A stretch of 33,772 bases of DNA from an uncultured bacterium (GTDB lineage: Bacteria > Verrucomicrobiota > Verrucomicrobiia > CAIQCK01), in contig CAIQCK010000092.1 in the NCBI GenBank assembly GCA_903870275.1, forward strand, positions 1 to 33,772, read 5' to 3'. The position numbers and the translations under genes were made by a program. The notes beneath the pieces are model-generated. The model was not told where the DNA came from and searched no databases. It saw only the letters and a program-made list of their open reading frames with translations. Below, one piece after another: positions 8,062 through 17,419 of this stretch. Within the stretch, counting starts at the first letter, position 1. Every line of letters begins with the position of its first letter.

Positions 8062-10023
8062 ATGTTCCCCGTTCTATTCGGTCTCGGCATCTGGATGCTG
8101 AGCGGACTGGCTGCTTTGTTCGCTCGCCGCTCGCCGCGCACGGCCACGGCCTGCGGCGTCGGCGGCGCGGTGGCCGGAAGCATCGTCGCGCTTGTGCCGG
8201 TGCTCGGCGTGCTGGCCGGCGGGCATGTCGAGCCGCTGCGTTGGCCGTGGGCGGTGCCGTGCGGCGAGTTTCACATCGCGCTGGACGCGCTCTCGGCGTG
8301 GTTTCTGCTGCCGATTCTCATTCTCTCCGCCGCCGCGGCGGTTTATGGCGGGGAATATCTCTGGCCGTATCGCGAGCGGAAGTCCCTGGGGCCGCCGTGG
8401 TTTTTCTACAACGTGCTCGTGGCGAGCATGGCGCTGGTGGTGCTGGTGCGCAACGGCGTGCTGTTTCTCGTGGCGTGGGAAGTGATGGCGCTGTCCTCGT
8501 TCTTTCTGGTGACGTTCGAAGACGAGAAGGAAAGTGTGCGCGAGGCGGGCTGGACGTATCTGGTGGCGACGCATCTCGGCACGGCGTTTTTGCTGGCGAT
8601 GTTCGTGCTGATGGGCCGCGAGGCCGGCTCGCTGGACTTCGACGCGTTCGGCGCGGCGGCCTTCGCGCCCGCGCTCGCCAATCTGCTTTTCGTGCTTGCC
8701 GTTGTCGGTTTCGGGACGAAGGCGGGCTTCATGCCGCTGCACGTCTGGCTGCCGGAGGCGCATCCGGCCGCGCCGAGCCACGTCTCGGCGATCATGTCGG
8801 GCGTGATGATCAAGACCGGCATTTACGGCCTCATCCGGACGCTGATGATTCTCGGCACGCCGCCCCTGTGGTGGGGCTGGCTGCTGATCGGCATCGGCCT
8901 CACATCGGGCATTGTGGGTGTGTTGTTCGCGCTGGCGCAACGCGACCTGAAACGGACGCTGGCTTACTCCAGCGTCGAGAACATCGGCATCATCGCGCTC
9001 GGCCTTGGCCTCGGCACGTTGGGCGCGAGCATGCACTCGGGCGCGTTGACGGCGCTCGGCTTCGGCGGCGCGCTGCTGCACGTGCTCAACCACGCGCTCT
9101 TCAAGGGCCTGCTCTTCCTCGGGGCCGGCGCGGTCGCGCACGGCACCGGCTCGCGCGACATGGACCGGCTCGGCGGCCTGCTCAAGCGGATGCCGCTGGC
9201 CGGCGCGGCGTTTCTCGTGGGCGCGGCGGCCATCTCCGGGCTGCCGCCGTTCAACGGCTTCGTCAGCGAGTTTCTGATCTACTTTGGCGCGTTCAAAGGC
9301 GCCGTTTCGCTGCCGGCGTCCGGCGCCGTGCCGATGCTCGCGGTCATCGCCGGCCTGGCGTTGATCGGCGGGCTCGCGGCGGCCTGTTTTACGCGTGCGT
9401 TCGGCATGGTTTTTCTGGGCGAGCCGCGCAGCGACGAGGCAAGGCACGCCCACGAGCCGGGACTGGCGATGCGGCTGCCGATGTGGATTCTCGCCGGCGG
9501 TTGCGTCCTGGTCGGCATGGGCGCGCCGCTGGTCTGGGGAGTCGTGACGCGGGCGTTTGGCGTGGCCGAGGAATATCGCGCGCTCGCGGCGGAGCCGCTC
9601 TCGTGGATCGTCATCGGTTCGGCCCTCTTCCTCGCGCTGGTCGGCGCGCTCGTGGTGTTGCGTCGCGAACTGCTCTCCGGGCGCGTGGTCGGGCAAAGCG
9701 CGACGTGGGGTTGCGGCTATGCGCGGCCGACGGCGCGGATCCAATACACCGCCACGTCGTTCTCGCAGCCGATCACGAGCCAGTTCGAATCGTTGCTCGG
9801 CACGTGCGCCTCGGTTACGCCGCCGGACGGTTATTTTCCGCGCCACAGTGCGGTGGCATCGGAGACGCTGGACGCCTGCGCCGAAAAAATCTACCGCCCG
9901 GCATTCACCCTCCTGGACCGCGCGCTGTCGCGGCTGCGCTGGTTGCAGCACGGCACGGTGCAACTCTACGTGCTCTACATCGCGCTGACATTGCTGGCGC
10001 TGCTGGTTTGGAAACTCGGATGA
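8062..10023 (+). CDS. hyfB: Ehr complex 1, antiporter-like subunit HyfB
   Basis: This 653-residue membrane protein belongs to the NuoL/MrpA/HyfB proton-channel family. It has the conserved ion-path residues: Glu140 in WEVMAL, Lys220 in GTKAGFMPLHVWLPEAHP, and Lys348 in HALFKGLLFLGAGA. The C-terminal part ends with the HyfB/HycC-type CGY...QYTATSFSQPI segment and a last membrane helix. The frame is open further upstream, but ATG 8062 follows the EIIA stop and begins a membrane helix. The stop overlaps the next gene (ATGA). It would move protons or sodium as part of a complex-I-like machine. Confidence 0.9.
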   Translation: MFPVLFGLGIWMLSGLAALFARRSPRTATACGVGGAVAGSIVALVPVLGVLAGGHVEPLRWPWAVPCGEFHIALDALSAWFLLPILILSAAAAVYGGEYLWPYRERKSLGPPWFFYNVLVASMALVVLVRNGVLFLVAWEVMALSSFFLVTFEDEKESVREAGWTYLVATHLGTAFLLAMFVLMGREAGSLDFDAFGAAAFAPALANLLFVLAVVGFGTKAGFMPLHVWLPEAHPAAPSHVSAIMSGVMIKTGIYGLIRTLMILGTPPLWWGWLLIGIGLTSGIVGVLFALAQRDLKRTLAYSSVENIGIIALGLGLGTLGASMHSGALTALGFGGALLHVLNHALFKGLLFLGAGAVAHGTGSRDMDRLGGLLKRMPLAGAAFLVGAAAISGLPPFNGFVSEFLIYFGAFKGAVSLPASGAVPMLAVIAGLALIGGLAAACFTRAFGMVFLGEPRSDEARHAHEPGLAMRLPMWILAGGCVLVGMGAPLVWGVVTRAFGVAEEYRALAAEPLSWIVIGSALFLALVGALVVLRRELLSGRVVGQSATWGCGYARPTARIQYTATSFSQPITSQFESLLGTCASVTPPDGYFPRHSAVASETLDACAEKIYRPAFTLLDRALSRLRWLQHGTVQLYVLYIALTLLALLVWKLG

Positions 10024-10937
10024 CCATGCAACCCGCCACGCTCATTCCGCCGCTGCTCGCCCTTGCGCTCGCGCCGCTGCTGCTCGGCGTCATCAACCGC
10101 ACCAAGGCGGTTTTCGCCGGACGGCGCGGCCAGCCGCTGCTGCAAACCTATTTCGATATCTGGAAACTGCTGCACAGGGGCGCGGTCTACAGCCGCACGA
10201 CGACGTGGGTGTTTCGCGCCGGGCCGGTTGTCGGCCTCGCGTGCGCGCTGGTGGCAACGGCGCTCGTGCCGCTCGGCGGCGTGGCGGCGCCGCTCTGGTT
10301 TCCGGGCGATTTGTTCCTGCTGGTGTATCTGCTCGCCGTGATGCGGTTCTTCACGGTGTTGGCGGCGCTCGACACCGGCTCCAGCTTCGAGGGCATGGGC
10401 GCGAGCCGCGAAGTCTGGTTCTCGGCGCTGGCCGAACCGGCGCTGTTGCTGGCGCTGGTGGCGGTGGCGCGGCCCACGGGCAGCGTGTCGCTGAGCCAGA
10501 TTCTCGCCGGGCTGACGGCGGACCAGTGGGTGCACGCCGGCATCGGTTTCGCGCTGGTGGTCGGCGCGCTGATCATCGTGCTGCTCGCGGAAAACGCGCG
10601 CATCCCGGTGGACGACCCGAACACGCACTTGGAACTGACGATGATTCACGAGGTGATGGTGCTCGATCACAGCGGGCCCGATTTCGCCTTCATCCTTTAC
10701 GGCGCGGCGCTGAAGCTCTGGGTGCTCGGCGCGGTGCTGGTCGGTGTGATGCTGCCGGTGCACACCGGCAGCGCGTGGCTGGACATGCTGGTCGCGCTGG
10801 CCGGCATGTTGGGCCTGGCGGTGATTGTCGGCATCGTCGAGTCGAGCATGGCGCGGCTGCGGCTGTTGCGCGTGCCACAACTGCTCGTGAGCGCGAGCGC
10901 GCTGGCGGTGCTGGCGTTGATCCTGGCCATGAGGTGA
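10020..10937 (+). CDS. hyfC: Ehr complex 1, NuoH-like subunit HyfC
   Basis: The 305-residue product has about eight membrane helices and the NuoH/HyfC hallmark loop ENARIPVDDPNTHLELTMIHE, which in complex I lies at the junction with the peripheral arm. The start ATG at 10020 overlaps the hyfB stop; a second ATG two codons later at 10026 is also possible. It is expected to link the HyfG/HyfI redox module to the ion channels. GLLRAKAG-type quinone site features of true NuoH are not clear, so quinone use cannot be claimed. Confidence 0.9.
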   Translation: MTMQPATLIPPLLALALAPLLLGVINRTKAVFAGRRGQPLLQTYFDIWKLLHRGAVYSRTTTWVFRAGPVVGLACALVATALVPLGGVAAPLWFPGDLFLLVYLLAVMRFFTVLAALDTGSSFEGMGASREVWFSALAEPALLLALVAVARPTGSVSLSQILAGLTADQWVHAGIGFALVVGALIIVLLAENARIPVDDPNTHLELTMIHEVMVLDHSGPDFAFILYGAALKLWVLGAVLVGVMLPVHTGSAWLDMLVALAGMLGLAVIVGIVESSMARLRLLRVPQLLVSASALAVLALILAMR

Positions 10938-10940
10938 ACC

Positions 10941-11576
10941 ATGAGCGTTGACAGCATTCTCATTCTTGTGGCGTTGACGAACCTGATGCTGCTGGCCTAC
11001 AGCCGGCTGGGCGCTTCGATCCGCGTGACGGCGGCGCAGGGCATCCTGCTCGGCCTGCTGCCGCTGGTGGCCTCGCCGCACGCCGGCTGGCACGCGGCGC
11101 TCATCGCCGTCGGCAGCATGGCGCTCAAGGGCGTCGTGTTTCCACGGCTGATGTTCCGCGCGTTGCGCGAGGCAAAGGTGCAGCGCGAAATCGAGCCGTT
11201 CGTCGGCTACAACGTGTCGTTGCTCATCGGCGTCGCCGCGCTTGCCGTTTCGATCTGGATCGGGCAGCAACTGCCGGTGCCGGGCGCGACGATCTCCTCG
11301 CTGGTGGTGCCGGTGGCGATGTTTTCGATCCTGGTCGGGCTGTTTCTCATCATCAGCCGCAAGAAGGCGGTCAATCAAGTGCTCGGATTTCTCGTGCTGG
11401 AGAACGGCGTTTATACGTTCGGCGTCGGGCTGATCCAGCACACGTCGCTGTTGGTCGAACTCGGCGTGCTCCTGGACGTCTTCGTGGCTGTGTTCGTGAT
11501 GGGCATCATCATCTTCCACATCAGCCGCGAGTTTGACCACATTGACACGGACGCGCTGTCGTCGCTGAAGGACTGA
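10941..11576 (+). CDS. hyfE: Ehr complex 1, NuoK-like subunit HyfE
   Basis: The 211-residue product has about six membrane helices. The second half (FLIISRKKAVNQVLGFLVLENGVYTFGVGL) carries the NuoK/MrpC-type motif with a glutamate in the middle of a helix, and the tail HIDTDALSSLKD is typical of HyfE. The gene starts three bases after hyfC and ends two bases before hyfF. It is a membrane-arm subunit thought to take part in ion transfer. No ribosome site stronger than GAGG (before ATG 10941) is seen; translation is probably coupled. Confidence 0.88.
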   Translation: MSVDSILILVALTNLMLLAYSRLGASIRVTAAQGILLGLLPLVASPHAGWHAALIAVGSMALKGVVFPRLMFRALREAKVQREIEPFVGYNVSLLIGVAALAVSIWIGQQLPVPGATISSLVVPVAMFSILVGLFLIISRKKAVNQVLGFLVLENGVYTFGVGLIQHTSLLVELGVLLDVFVAVFVMGIIIFHISREFDHIDTDALSSLKD

Positions 11577-11578
11577 AC

Positions 11579-13057
11579 ATGATTTTCGCGCTTGTTCTCA
11601 TCCCCACGCTGGCCGGCCTCGCCGCGTTTCTCATCCGGCCGGACGGCCCGCGCCGCGGGCTGTTGATGACGACGGCGGTCGTGCAGGCGGCGCTGACCGT
11701 GGCGGCGTGGATCGTGCGGCCGGCGCCGGTGTTCGGCGGCTGGCTGGCGCTCGACGCGCTGGGGTTGCTGTTTCTGGGCATCATCAGCACGCTGTTTCTG
11801 GCGGCGGCGTTCTACGCGGTCGGCTACCTGCGGCACGAGGAACACCAGGTCGAGCGGGATTTCGAGGAAGGCTTTCTGTTTGCCAACGCGCCGGAAGCGG
11901 TGTTCACCGGCTGCATGTTGTTGTTCCTCGCCTCCATGACGCTGGTGACGGTGAGCCAGCATTTCGGTCTGCTCTGGGTGGCCGTCGAGGCAACGACCCT
12001 GGCGAGCGCGTCGCTGATTTATTTCCACCGGCACCATCGTTCGCTGGAGGCGGCGTGGAAGTATTTGCTGATCTGTTCCGTCGGCATCGCGCTGGCGCTG
12101 CTCGGAACTTTCTTCCTCGCCGTGTCGAGCGCGCCGGCGGGCGAAGAGGCGATGCCGCTGTTGCTGGGCGATTTGGTGCGGCACGCGCGCGAGTTTCACG
12201 CGCCGTGGCTGAAGGCGGCGTTTCTGCTGCTGCTGGTCGGCTATGGCACGAAGATGGGCCTCGCGCCGATGCACACGTGGCTGCCCGACGCGCACAGCGA
12301 ATCGCCCTCGGTGGTCTCCGCGTTGCTGTCGGGCGCGGTGTTGAACTGCGCGTTCCTCGGCATCCTGCGCGCGTTCCAGGTCTGCGCGGCGGCCGGGCTG
12401 GCGGAGTTCGCGCAGGAGTTGCTAGTCGGCTTCGGCCTGTTCTCGATGGCGGTGGCGGCGGTGTTCATCTTCGGCCAGAACGACTACAAGCGGATGCTCG
12501 CCTACTCCAGCGTCGAACACATGGGCATCCTCGCGCTCGGCGTCGGCCTCGGCGGCGTGGCGACGTTCGGCGCGATGTTCCACGCCATCAACCACTCGCT
12601 GACCAAGGCGATGCTTTTCCTCGTCGCGGGCAACATCCTCGCGGCCTACCGGACGAAAATCTCCGCCAACGTGCGCGGCGTCGCGCGCGTGCTGCCGGTG
12701 TCGGGCGCATTGTGGATTGCGGGCTTCCTCGCGATCACCGGCTCGCCGCCGTTCGGCGCGTTCCTGAGCGAGTTCACAATTTTGAGAGGCGCGCTCGAAC
12801 AACATCGCGCCACTGTTGCCGTCGCCTATCTGGCGTTGCTGGCGGTGATCTTCATCGGCATGGCGACGCCGGTGTTGCGGATGGCGCAGGGCGAGGCGGT
12901 CAACGCGCCGCAGGACCGCGGTGGACGCGAGGCGCGGCTGTCGGTCGTGCCGGCGATGGCGCTCGGCGCGGTGGTGCTCCTGCTGGGCCTCTGGATTCCG
13001 CAGGGGCTGACTAACGTGTTGCAGGAGGCGGCGCGCGCGCTGTCGAAGGGATTCTGA
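11579..13057 (+). CDS. hyfF: Ehr complex 1, antiporter-like subunit HyfF
   Basis: The 492-residue membrane protein is of the NuoN/MrpD/HyfF type. Ion-path residues are in place: Glu137 in VAVEATTL, Lys225 in GTKMGLAPMHTWLPDAHSE, and Lys343 in HSLTKAMLFLVAGN. It is the second of two antiporter-like subunits in this complex, so the complex could move ions at two sites. It is followed with a one-base overlap (TGATG) by hyfG. Confidence 0.9.
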   Translation: MIFALVLIPTLAGLAAFLIRPDGPRRGLLMTTAVVQAALTVAAWIVRPAPVFGGWLALDALGLLFLGIISTLFLAAAFYAVGYLRHEEHQVERDFEEGFLFANAPEAVFTGCMLLFLASMTLVTVSQHFGLLWVAVEATTLASASLIYFHRHHRSLEAAWKYLLICSVGIALALLGTFFLAVSSAPAGEEAMPLLLGDLVRHAREFHAPWLKAAFLLLLVGYGTKMGLAPMHTWLPDAHSESPSVVSALLSGAVLNCAFLGILRAFQVCAAAGLAEFAQELLVGFGLFSMAVAAVFIFGQNDYKRMLAYSSVEHMGILALGVGLGGVATFGAMFHAINHSLTKAMLFLVAGNILAAYRTKISANVRGVARVLPVSGALWIAGFLAITGSPPFGAFLSEFTILRGALEQHRATVAVAYLALLAVIFIGMATPVLRMAQGEAVNAPQDRGGREARLSVVPAMALGAVVLLLGLWIPQGLTNVLQEAARALSKGF

Positions 13058-14580
13058 TGGCAACCGACGCGTCACTTCAACTTCACAACGGCCAGTCCGC
13101 CGCGCTCGGCGGGCTGCCGACGCTCGGCGTCACGGAATTTCGCGAACGCGTGATCGGCGGCGTGGAACAGGGCGCGCGGCTCGCGGCGTTGTTCGGCGTG
13201 CCGCAGGAGGACGGCGCGGTGCGGCTCGTGGCGGTGTTGTCGGACGCCGCGATGTCCAGCCTCGCCGTGTGCTCCACGGAGGTCGCGGACAGTTACCCGG
13301 CGCTGACGCCGGACTGCCCGCAGGCGCACTGGTTCGAGCGCGAGATCGCCGAGCAGTGGGGCGTGCGGCCGGAGAATCATCCGTGGCTGAAACCGATCCG
13401 TTTCCACCGTTCCTACCGCGCCGGCCACGATGCCTGGGGACGCGACATGAACCTGGCGCTGCTGCCGTCGGTGACGGATTTTTTCCGCGTCGAAGGCGAC
13501 GAGGTCCATGAAGTGGCGGTCGGGCCGGTCCACGCCGGCGTGATCGAGCCGGGGCATTTCCGTTTCCAATGCCGCGGCGAGCAGGTGTTGCACCTGGAGA
13601 TTTCGCTCGGCTTCCAGCATCGCGGCGTCGAGCGCGCGATGGTCGGCGGGCCGGACAAGCGCGCCATTCATTACATGGAGACGCTCGCCGGCGACACGAC
13701 CATCGCTCACGCCACGGCGCATTGCGCGGCAGTCGAGGCGCTGGCCGGCAGCGGCGCGCCGCCGCGGGCGCAAGCGTTGCGGGCGGTGGCGCTGGAACTG
13801 GAGCGGCTGGCCAATCACACCGGCGACCTCGGCGCGCTGGCCGGCGATGTCGGCTATCTGCCGACGGCGTCGTTTTGCGGCCGGCTGCGCGGCGATTTTT
13901 TGAACCTGACCGCGCTGCTGTGCGGCAGCCGCGTCGGGCGCGGCCTGGTGCGGCCCGGCGGCGTGCAATTCGACGCGGACGACGCGCGAATCGAGCAGTT
14001 GCTCAAGCGGCTCGACGCGGCGCTGCGCGACACGACCCTCGCGGTGGACCTGCTCTGGAACACCTCGTCCGTGCGCGCGCGGTTCGAGAACACCGGCGTG
14101 ATTTCCGAGCGAACGTGCCGCGATCTCGGCCTCGTCGGCGTCCCGGCGCGGGCCTGCGGGCTGGAACGCGACGCACGGCAGGAATTTCCCTCCGGCATCT
14201 ACCGGTTTTTCCAGATCCCGGTCTCGACGTTTCACACCGGCGACGTTTTCGCGCGCGCCTACGTGCGCTGGCTGGAGATTCAGCGCTCGGCGGCGTTCGT
14301 CCGCGACATTCTCAAGGCGCTGCCGGACGGCGCGCTGCGCGCCCAACTGCCGTTGCTTGCGCCGAACAGCTTCGTCGTCACGCTGGCCGAAGGCTGGCGC
14401 GGCGAGGTCTGCCACGTCGCGATGACCGACGAGCGCGGCCGGTTCGCGCGCTACAAAGTCGTGGACCCGTCGTTCCACAACTGGATCGGGCTGGCGATGG
14501 CGATGCGCGGCCAGCAGATTTCCGATTTCCCGCTGTGCAACAAGAGTTTCAACCTGTCCTACTGCGGACACGATTTGTGA
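13057..14580 (+). CDS. hyfG: Ehr complex 1, large subunit HyfG (NuoC-NuoD fusion) without Ni ligands
   Basis: The 507-residue soluble protein starts with a NuoC-like domain (about 1-135; AHWFEREIAEQWGV) and continues as a NuoD/hydrogenase large-subunit domain (GPVHAGVIEPGHFRF onward). In group 4 [NiFe] hydrogenases the L1 motif is CGIC; here it reads AGDT with Ala211 and Thr214 where the cysteines belong, followed by the conserved AH. The L2 motif DPCxxC is replaced by NLSYCG at 499-504, with Ser501 and Gly504 in the ligand places; Cys503 is one residue off. The protein ends right after this motif, so no tail for a maturation protease exists. It cannot bind the Ni-Fe centre in the known way, which places it in the Ehr class. 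Confidence 0.9.
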   Translation: MATDASLQLHNGQSAALGGLPTLGVTEFRERVIGGVEQGARLAALFGVPQEDGAVRLVAVLSDAAMSSLAVCSTEVADSYPALTPDCPQAHWFEREIAEQWGVRPENHPWLKPIRFHRSYRAGHDAWGRDMNLALLPSVTDFFRVEGDEVHEVAVGPVHAGVIEPGHFRFQCRGEQVLHLEISLGFQHRGVERAMVGGPDKRAIHYMETLAGDTTIAHATAHCAAVEALAGSGAPPRAQALRAVALELERLANHTGDLGALAGDVGYLPTASFCGRLRGDFLNLTALLCGSRVGRGLVRPGGVQFDADDARIEQLLKRLDAALRDTTLAVDLLWNTSSVRARFENTGVISERTCRDLGLVGVPARACGLERDARQEFPSGIYRFFQIPVSTFHTGDVFARAYVRWLEIQRSAAFVRDILKALPDGALRAQLPLLAPNSFVVTLAEGWRGEVCHVAMTDERGRFARYKVVDPSFHNWIGLAMAMRGQQISDFPLCNKSFNLSYCGHDL

Positions 14581-14587
14581 GGACGCC

Positions 14588-15364
14588 ATGCTGAAAGCTT
14601 CCTACGCGCGTTTCAAACAAGGCCACCGCACGATTGGCTACCCGGCAAAGCCGCCGGTGCTGCCCGACCGCTTCCGCGGACGGCCCGTGCTCGACCCGGC
14701 GAAATGCCAGGCCGGCTGCCGCGACTGCGCCGAGGCGTGCCCGACCGGCGCGATCCGCACCGAGAACGGCAAACCCAGCCTCGATCTCGGCCGCTGCCTG
14801 TTCTGCGCCGACTGCGCCGCCGCGTGCCCGGAAAAGGCGCTGAGCTTCACGCAGGACCACCGGCTCGCCGTGCGCGCGCGGCGGGACCTCACGCTGCGCG
14901 GGCAGGAACTGCAACTGGCGGAGGCGCTCGATGCGAAAAGCCGCAAACTTTTCGGACGCTCGTTGAAACTGCGGCAGGTCAGTGCCGGCGGCTGCAACGC
15001 CTGCGAGGCGGAGGTGAACGTGCTCGGCACGGTGGTGTTCGACCTCGGCCGGTTCGGCATCCAGATGGTCGCCTCGCCGCGCCACGCCGACGGGCTGCTC
15101 ATCACCGGCCCGGTGCCGGAGAACATGAAGCTCGCGCTCCAGAAAACCTACGAGGCCACGCCCGCGCCGAAACTGGTCATCGCGGTCGGCTCGTGCGCCA
15201 TCGCCGGTGGCCCCTACATTGACCACGGCGAAGTCCACAACGGCGCCGACGGCATCGTGCCGGTGGACCTCTACATCCCCGGCTGCCCGCCGCATCCGCT
15301 GACAACCCTCGACGGCCTGCTGAGATTGCTGGGGCGGCTCAACGAACGGGCTGGGAAAAGGTAG
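14588..15364 (+). CDS. hyfI: Ehr complex 1, small subunit HyfI fused to 2[4Fe-4S] ferredoxin domain
   Basis: The 258-residue product has an N-terminal ferredoxin domain with C40-x3-C44-x2-C47-x3-C51 and C70-x2-C73-x2-C76-x3-C80, enough for two [4Fe-4S] clusters. The C-terminal domain is NuoB/HycG-like with the proximal-cluster ligands Cys136 and Cys139 (CNAC), the cysteine of VGSC, and the cysteine of PGCPPHP. The fusion seems to stand in for the separate NuoI/HyfH subunit, which is absent. Electrons would pass from an unknown donor through the ferredoxin clusters to the proximal cluster at the HyfG interface. The gene is seven bases after hyfG and six before hyfB of set 2. Confidence 0.9.
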   Translation: MLKASYARFKQGHRTIGYPAKPPVLPDRFRGRPVLDPAKCQAGCRDCAEACPTGAIRTENGKPSLDLGRCLFCADCAAACPEKALSFTQDHRLAVRARRDLTLRGQELQLAEALDAKSRKLFGRSLKLRQVSAGGCNACEAEVNVLGTVVFDLGRFGIQMVASPRHADGLLITGPVPENMKLALQKTYEATPAPKLVIAVGSCAIAGGPYIDHGEVHNGADGIVPVDLYIPGCPPHPLTTLDGLLRLLGRLNERAGKR

Positions 15365-15370
15365 AAAACT

Positions 15371-17419
15371 ATGATGGAGTCTCCCGTCATGCTGCTGACT
15401 ATCGCTCTTGTAGCGTATGTGGCGGGAATGGCGGGGGCGCTGTTAACCCAGCGCGCCGAGCGGGTGGCGAACGCCCTCGGATTTGGCCTAGCCGCGCTCG
15501 GTGGCGCCTGTGGTGTTGTCTTTAGCGTGGTCTCGCTGGCGGCGGGTCAGGCGATGACGAGCGCGCCGGTCACGCTCTGGTCGGGGCCGATTCCCGCCGT
15601 GCGGCTGGTCGTTGAGGTGGACGCGCTGTCGTGTTTCTTCGTGCTGATCGTCTCGCTGGTCGGTCTGGCCATTTCGATTTTCTCTTTTGGTTACGCCCGC
15701 ACCTACTACGGGCGCAAGAATGTCGGCGTGCTGGCGGGTGTCTATAACGCCCTGCTGCTGGTCACGACGCTGGTTTTCATCGCGGGCAACCTTTGGATGT
15801 TTCTCATCGCGTGGGAACTGATGGCGTTGCTGGCCTACGCGATGGTGAGCTTTGAACACGAGGACCGCGAGGCGCGCCAGGCGGGCGTGCTCTACTTCAT
15901 CATGTCGCATTTGGACGCGGCGTGCATCCTGCTCGGGTTCCTGGTGCTGGCGCAGGCGGCGGGGGATTTCAGCTTTGCCAGCCTGCACGGCATCGGGGCG
16001 AAACTTTCGCCGCATCAGCGGGACGCCGCATTCCTGCTGTTCCTGTGCGGATTTGGCATCAAGGCGGGCGTCGTGCCGCTGCACATCTGGCTGCCGGTGG
16101 CGCATCCGGTGGCGCCGAGCAACATCTCGGCGCTGATGTCCGGGGTGTTCATCAAGACCGGCATCTACGGCCTGGTGCGGGTCTGCTTCGAATTTCTCGG
16201 CCCGCCGCCGATGTGGTGGGGCGCCACGATGCTGGCGGCGGGCACCGTGTCGGCGGTGCTGGGAGTGTTGTATGCGCTGATGGAACACGACCTCAAGCGG
16301 CTGCTGGCCTATCACAGCATCGAGAACATCGGCATTATTCTCATGGGCCTGGGCGCGGCGCTGATGTTCCTGCACACGGGGCATGAGGTGCTCGCGTCGC
16401 TGGCGCTCATCGCCGGCTTGTATCACACCATCAACCACGCCGTGTTCAAGGCGCTGCTCTTCCTCGGCGCGGGCGCGGTGCTGCACGCCACCCACACGCG
16501 CAACATGGAGGAAATGGGCGGCCTCGCCAAACGCATGCGCTGGACGTCGCTGTTCTTCCTCGTCGGCGCGGTTGCGATTTCCGCGCTGCCGCCGCTCAAC
16601 GGCTTCGTCAGCGAGTGGCTCACCTACCAGTCGTTGCTCCAGGGATTCGGCACCACCACCAGTCTCGTCCGGCTCATGTTCCCGTTGGGCGGCGCGATGC
16701 TGGCGCTGACGGGCGCGCTGGCGGCAGCGTGTTTTGTGAAGGCGTTTGGCATCACGTTCCTGGCGCAGCCGCGCAGCGACCACGCGCGGAACGCGCACGA
16801 AGCCTCGCTGCCGATGCTCGTCGGCCAGGGCGTCCTGGCGGCGGCCTGTGTTTTTCTGGGTTTGTTCCCAACCGTGTTTCTAAAACTTCTCGATCCGGTT
16901 ACGCAACAACTGGCCGGCCACCAGCTCAGCCAGCAGCTCACCCTCGCCAACGGCCTGGTGCTTGCGGGCGCGACGGCGCAGGGAGGGACCGTTTCGACCC
17001 TGGGCATCATGCTGATGGCCGTGTGCCTTCTGCCCGTGCCGTTGGCGCTCTGGGCGGTGTTTGCGCGCCGGGCGCGAACCCGCATTGCGCCGACCTGGGA
17101 TTGCGGCCAGCGCGGCCTGACGCCGCAGATGGAATACACCGCCACCGGTTTCTCGAAACCGCTGCGCATGATTTTCAAGGCGCTGTTCCGTCCGCGGCGC
17201 GAAGTGCAGCGGGAATATGATTTCTCGCCCTACTTCGCCACGACGCTCCGCTTTGAGAGCCACATGGAGGAGGTTTTCCAAACCCGCATCTACCGGCCGG
17301 TGATCCTTGGGTTGTTTCGGTTGTCGCGCCGGTTGCGCGCGCTTCAGGCGGGCAGCCTCCAGGCTTACCTCATCTACGTTTTCATCACGCTCGTGGCGCT
17401 GCTCCTGTTTGCGTTATGA
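15371..17419 (+). CDS. hyfB: Ehr complex 2, antiporter-like subunit HyfB
   Basis: This 682-residue paralogue of the first HyfB is about 30 residues longer. It keeps WELMAL, GIKAGVVPLHIWLPVAHP and HAVFKALLFLGAGA with the key Glu and Lys residues, and a C-terminal CGQ...EYTATGFSKPL segment. It differs clearly from the first copy along its length, so the duplication is not recent. Translation starts at one of two adjacent ATG codons (15371 or 15374) with an AAAAGG site upstream. The six-base gap after hyfI suggests one transcript for both sets. The stop overlaps the next start (ATGA). Confidence 0.9.
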   Translation: MMESPVMLLTIALVAYVAGMAGALLTQRAERVANALGFGLAALGGACGVVFSVVSLAAGQAMTSAPVTLWSGPIPAVRLVVEVDALSCFFVLIVSLVGLAISIFSFGYARTYYGRKNVGVLAGVYNALLLVTTLVFIAGNLWMFLIAWELMALLAYAMVSFEHEDREARQAGVLYFIMSHLDAACILLGFLVLAQAAGDFSFASLHGIGAKLSPHQRDAAFLLFLCGFGIKAGVVPLHIWLPVAHPVAPSNISALMSGVFIKTGIYGLVRVCFEFLGPPPMWWGATMLAAGTVSAVLGVLYALMEHDLKRLLAYHSIENIGIILMGLGAALMFLHTGHEVLASLALIAGLYHTINHAVFKALLFLGAGAVLHATHTRNMEEMGGLAKRMRWTSLFFLVGAVAISALPPLNGFVSEWLTYQSLLQGFGTTTSLVRLMFPLGGAMLALTGALAAACFVKAFGITFLAQPRSDHARNAHEASLPMLVGQGVLAAACVFLGLFPTVFLKLLDPVTQQLAGHQLSQQLTLANGLVLAGATAQGGTVSTLGIMLMAVCLLPVPLALWAVFARRARTRIAPTWDCGQRGLTPQMEYTATGFSKPLRMIFKALFRPRREVQREYDFSPYFATTLRFESHMEEVFQTRIYRPVILGLFRLSRRLRALQAGSLQAYLIYVFITLVALLLFAL

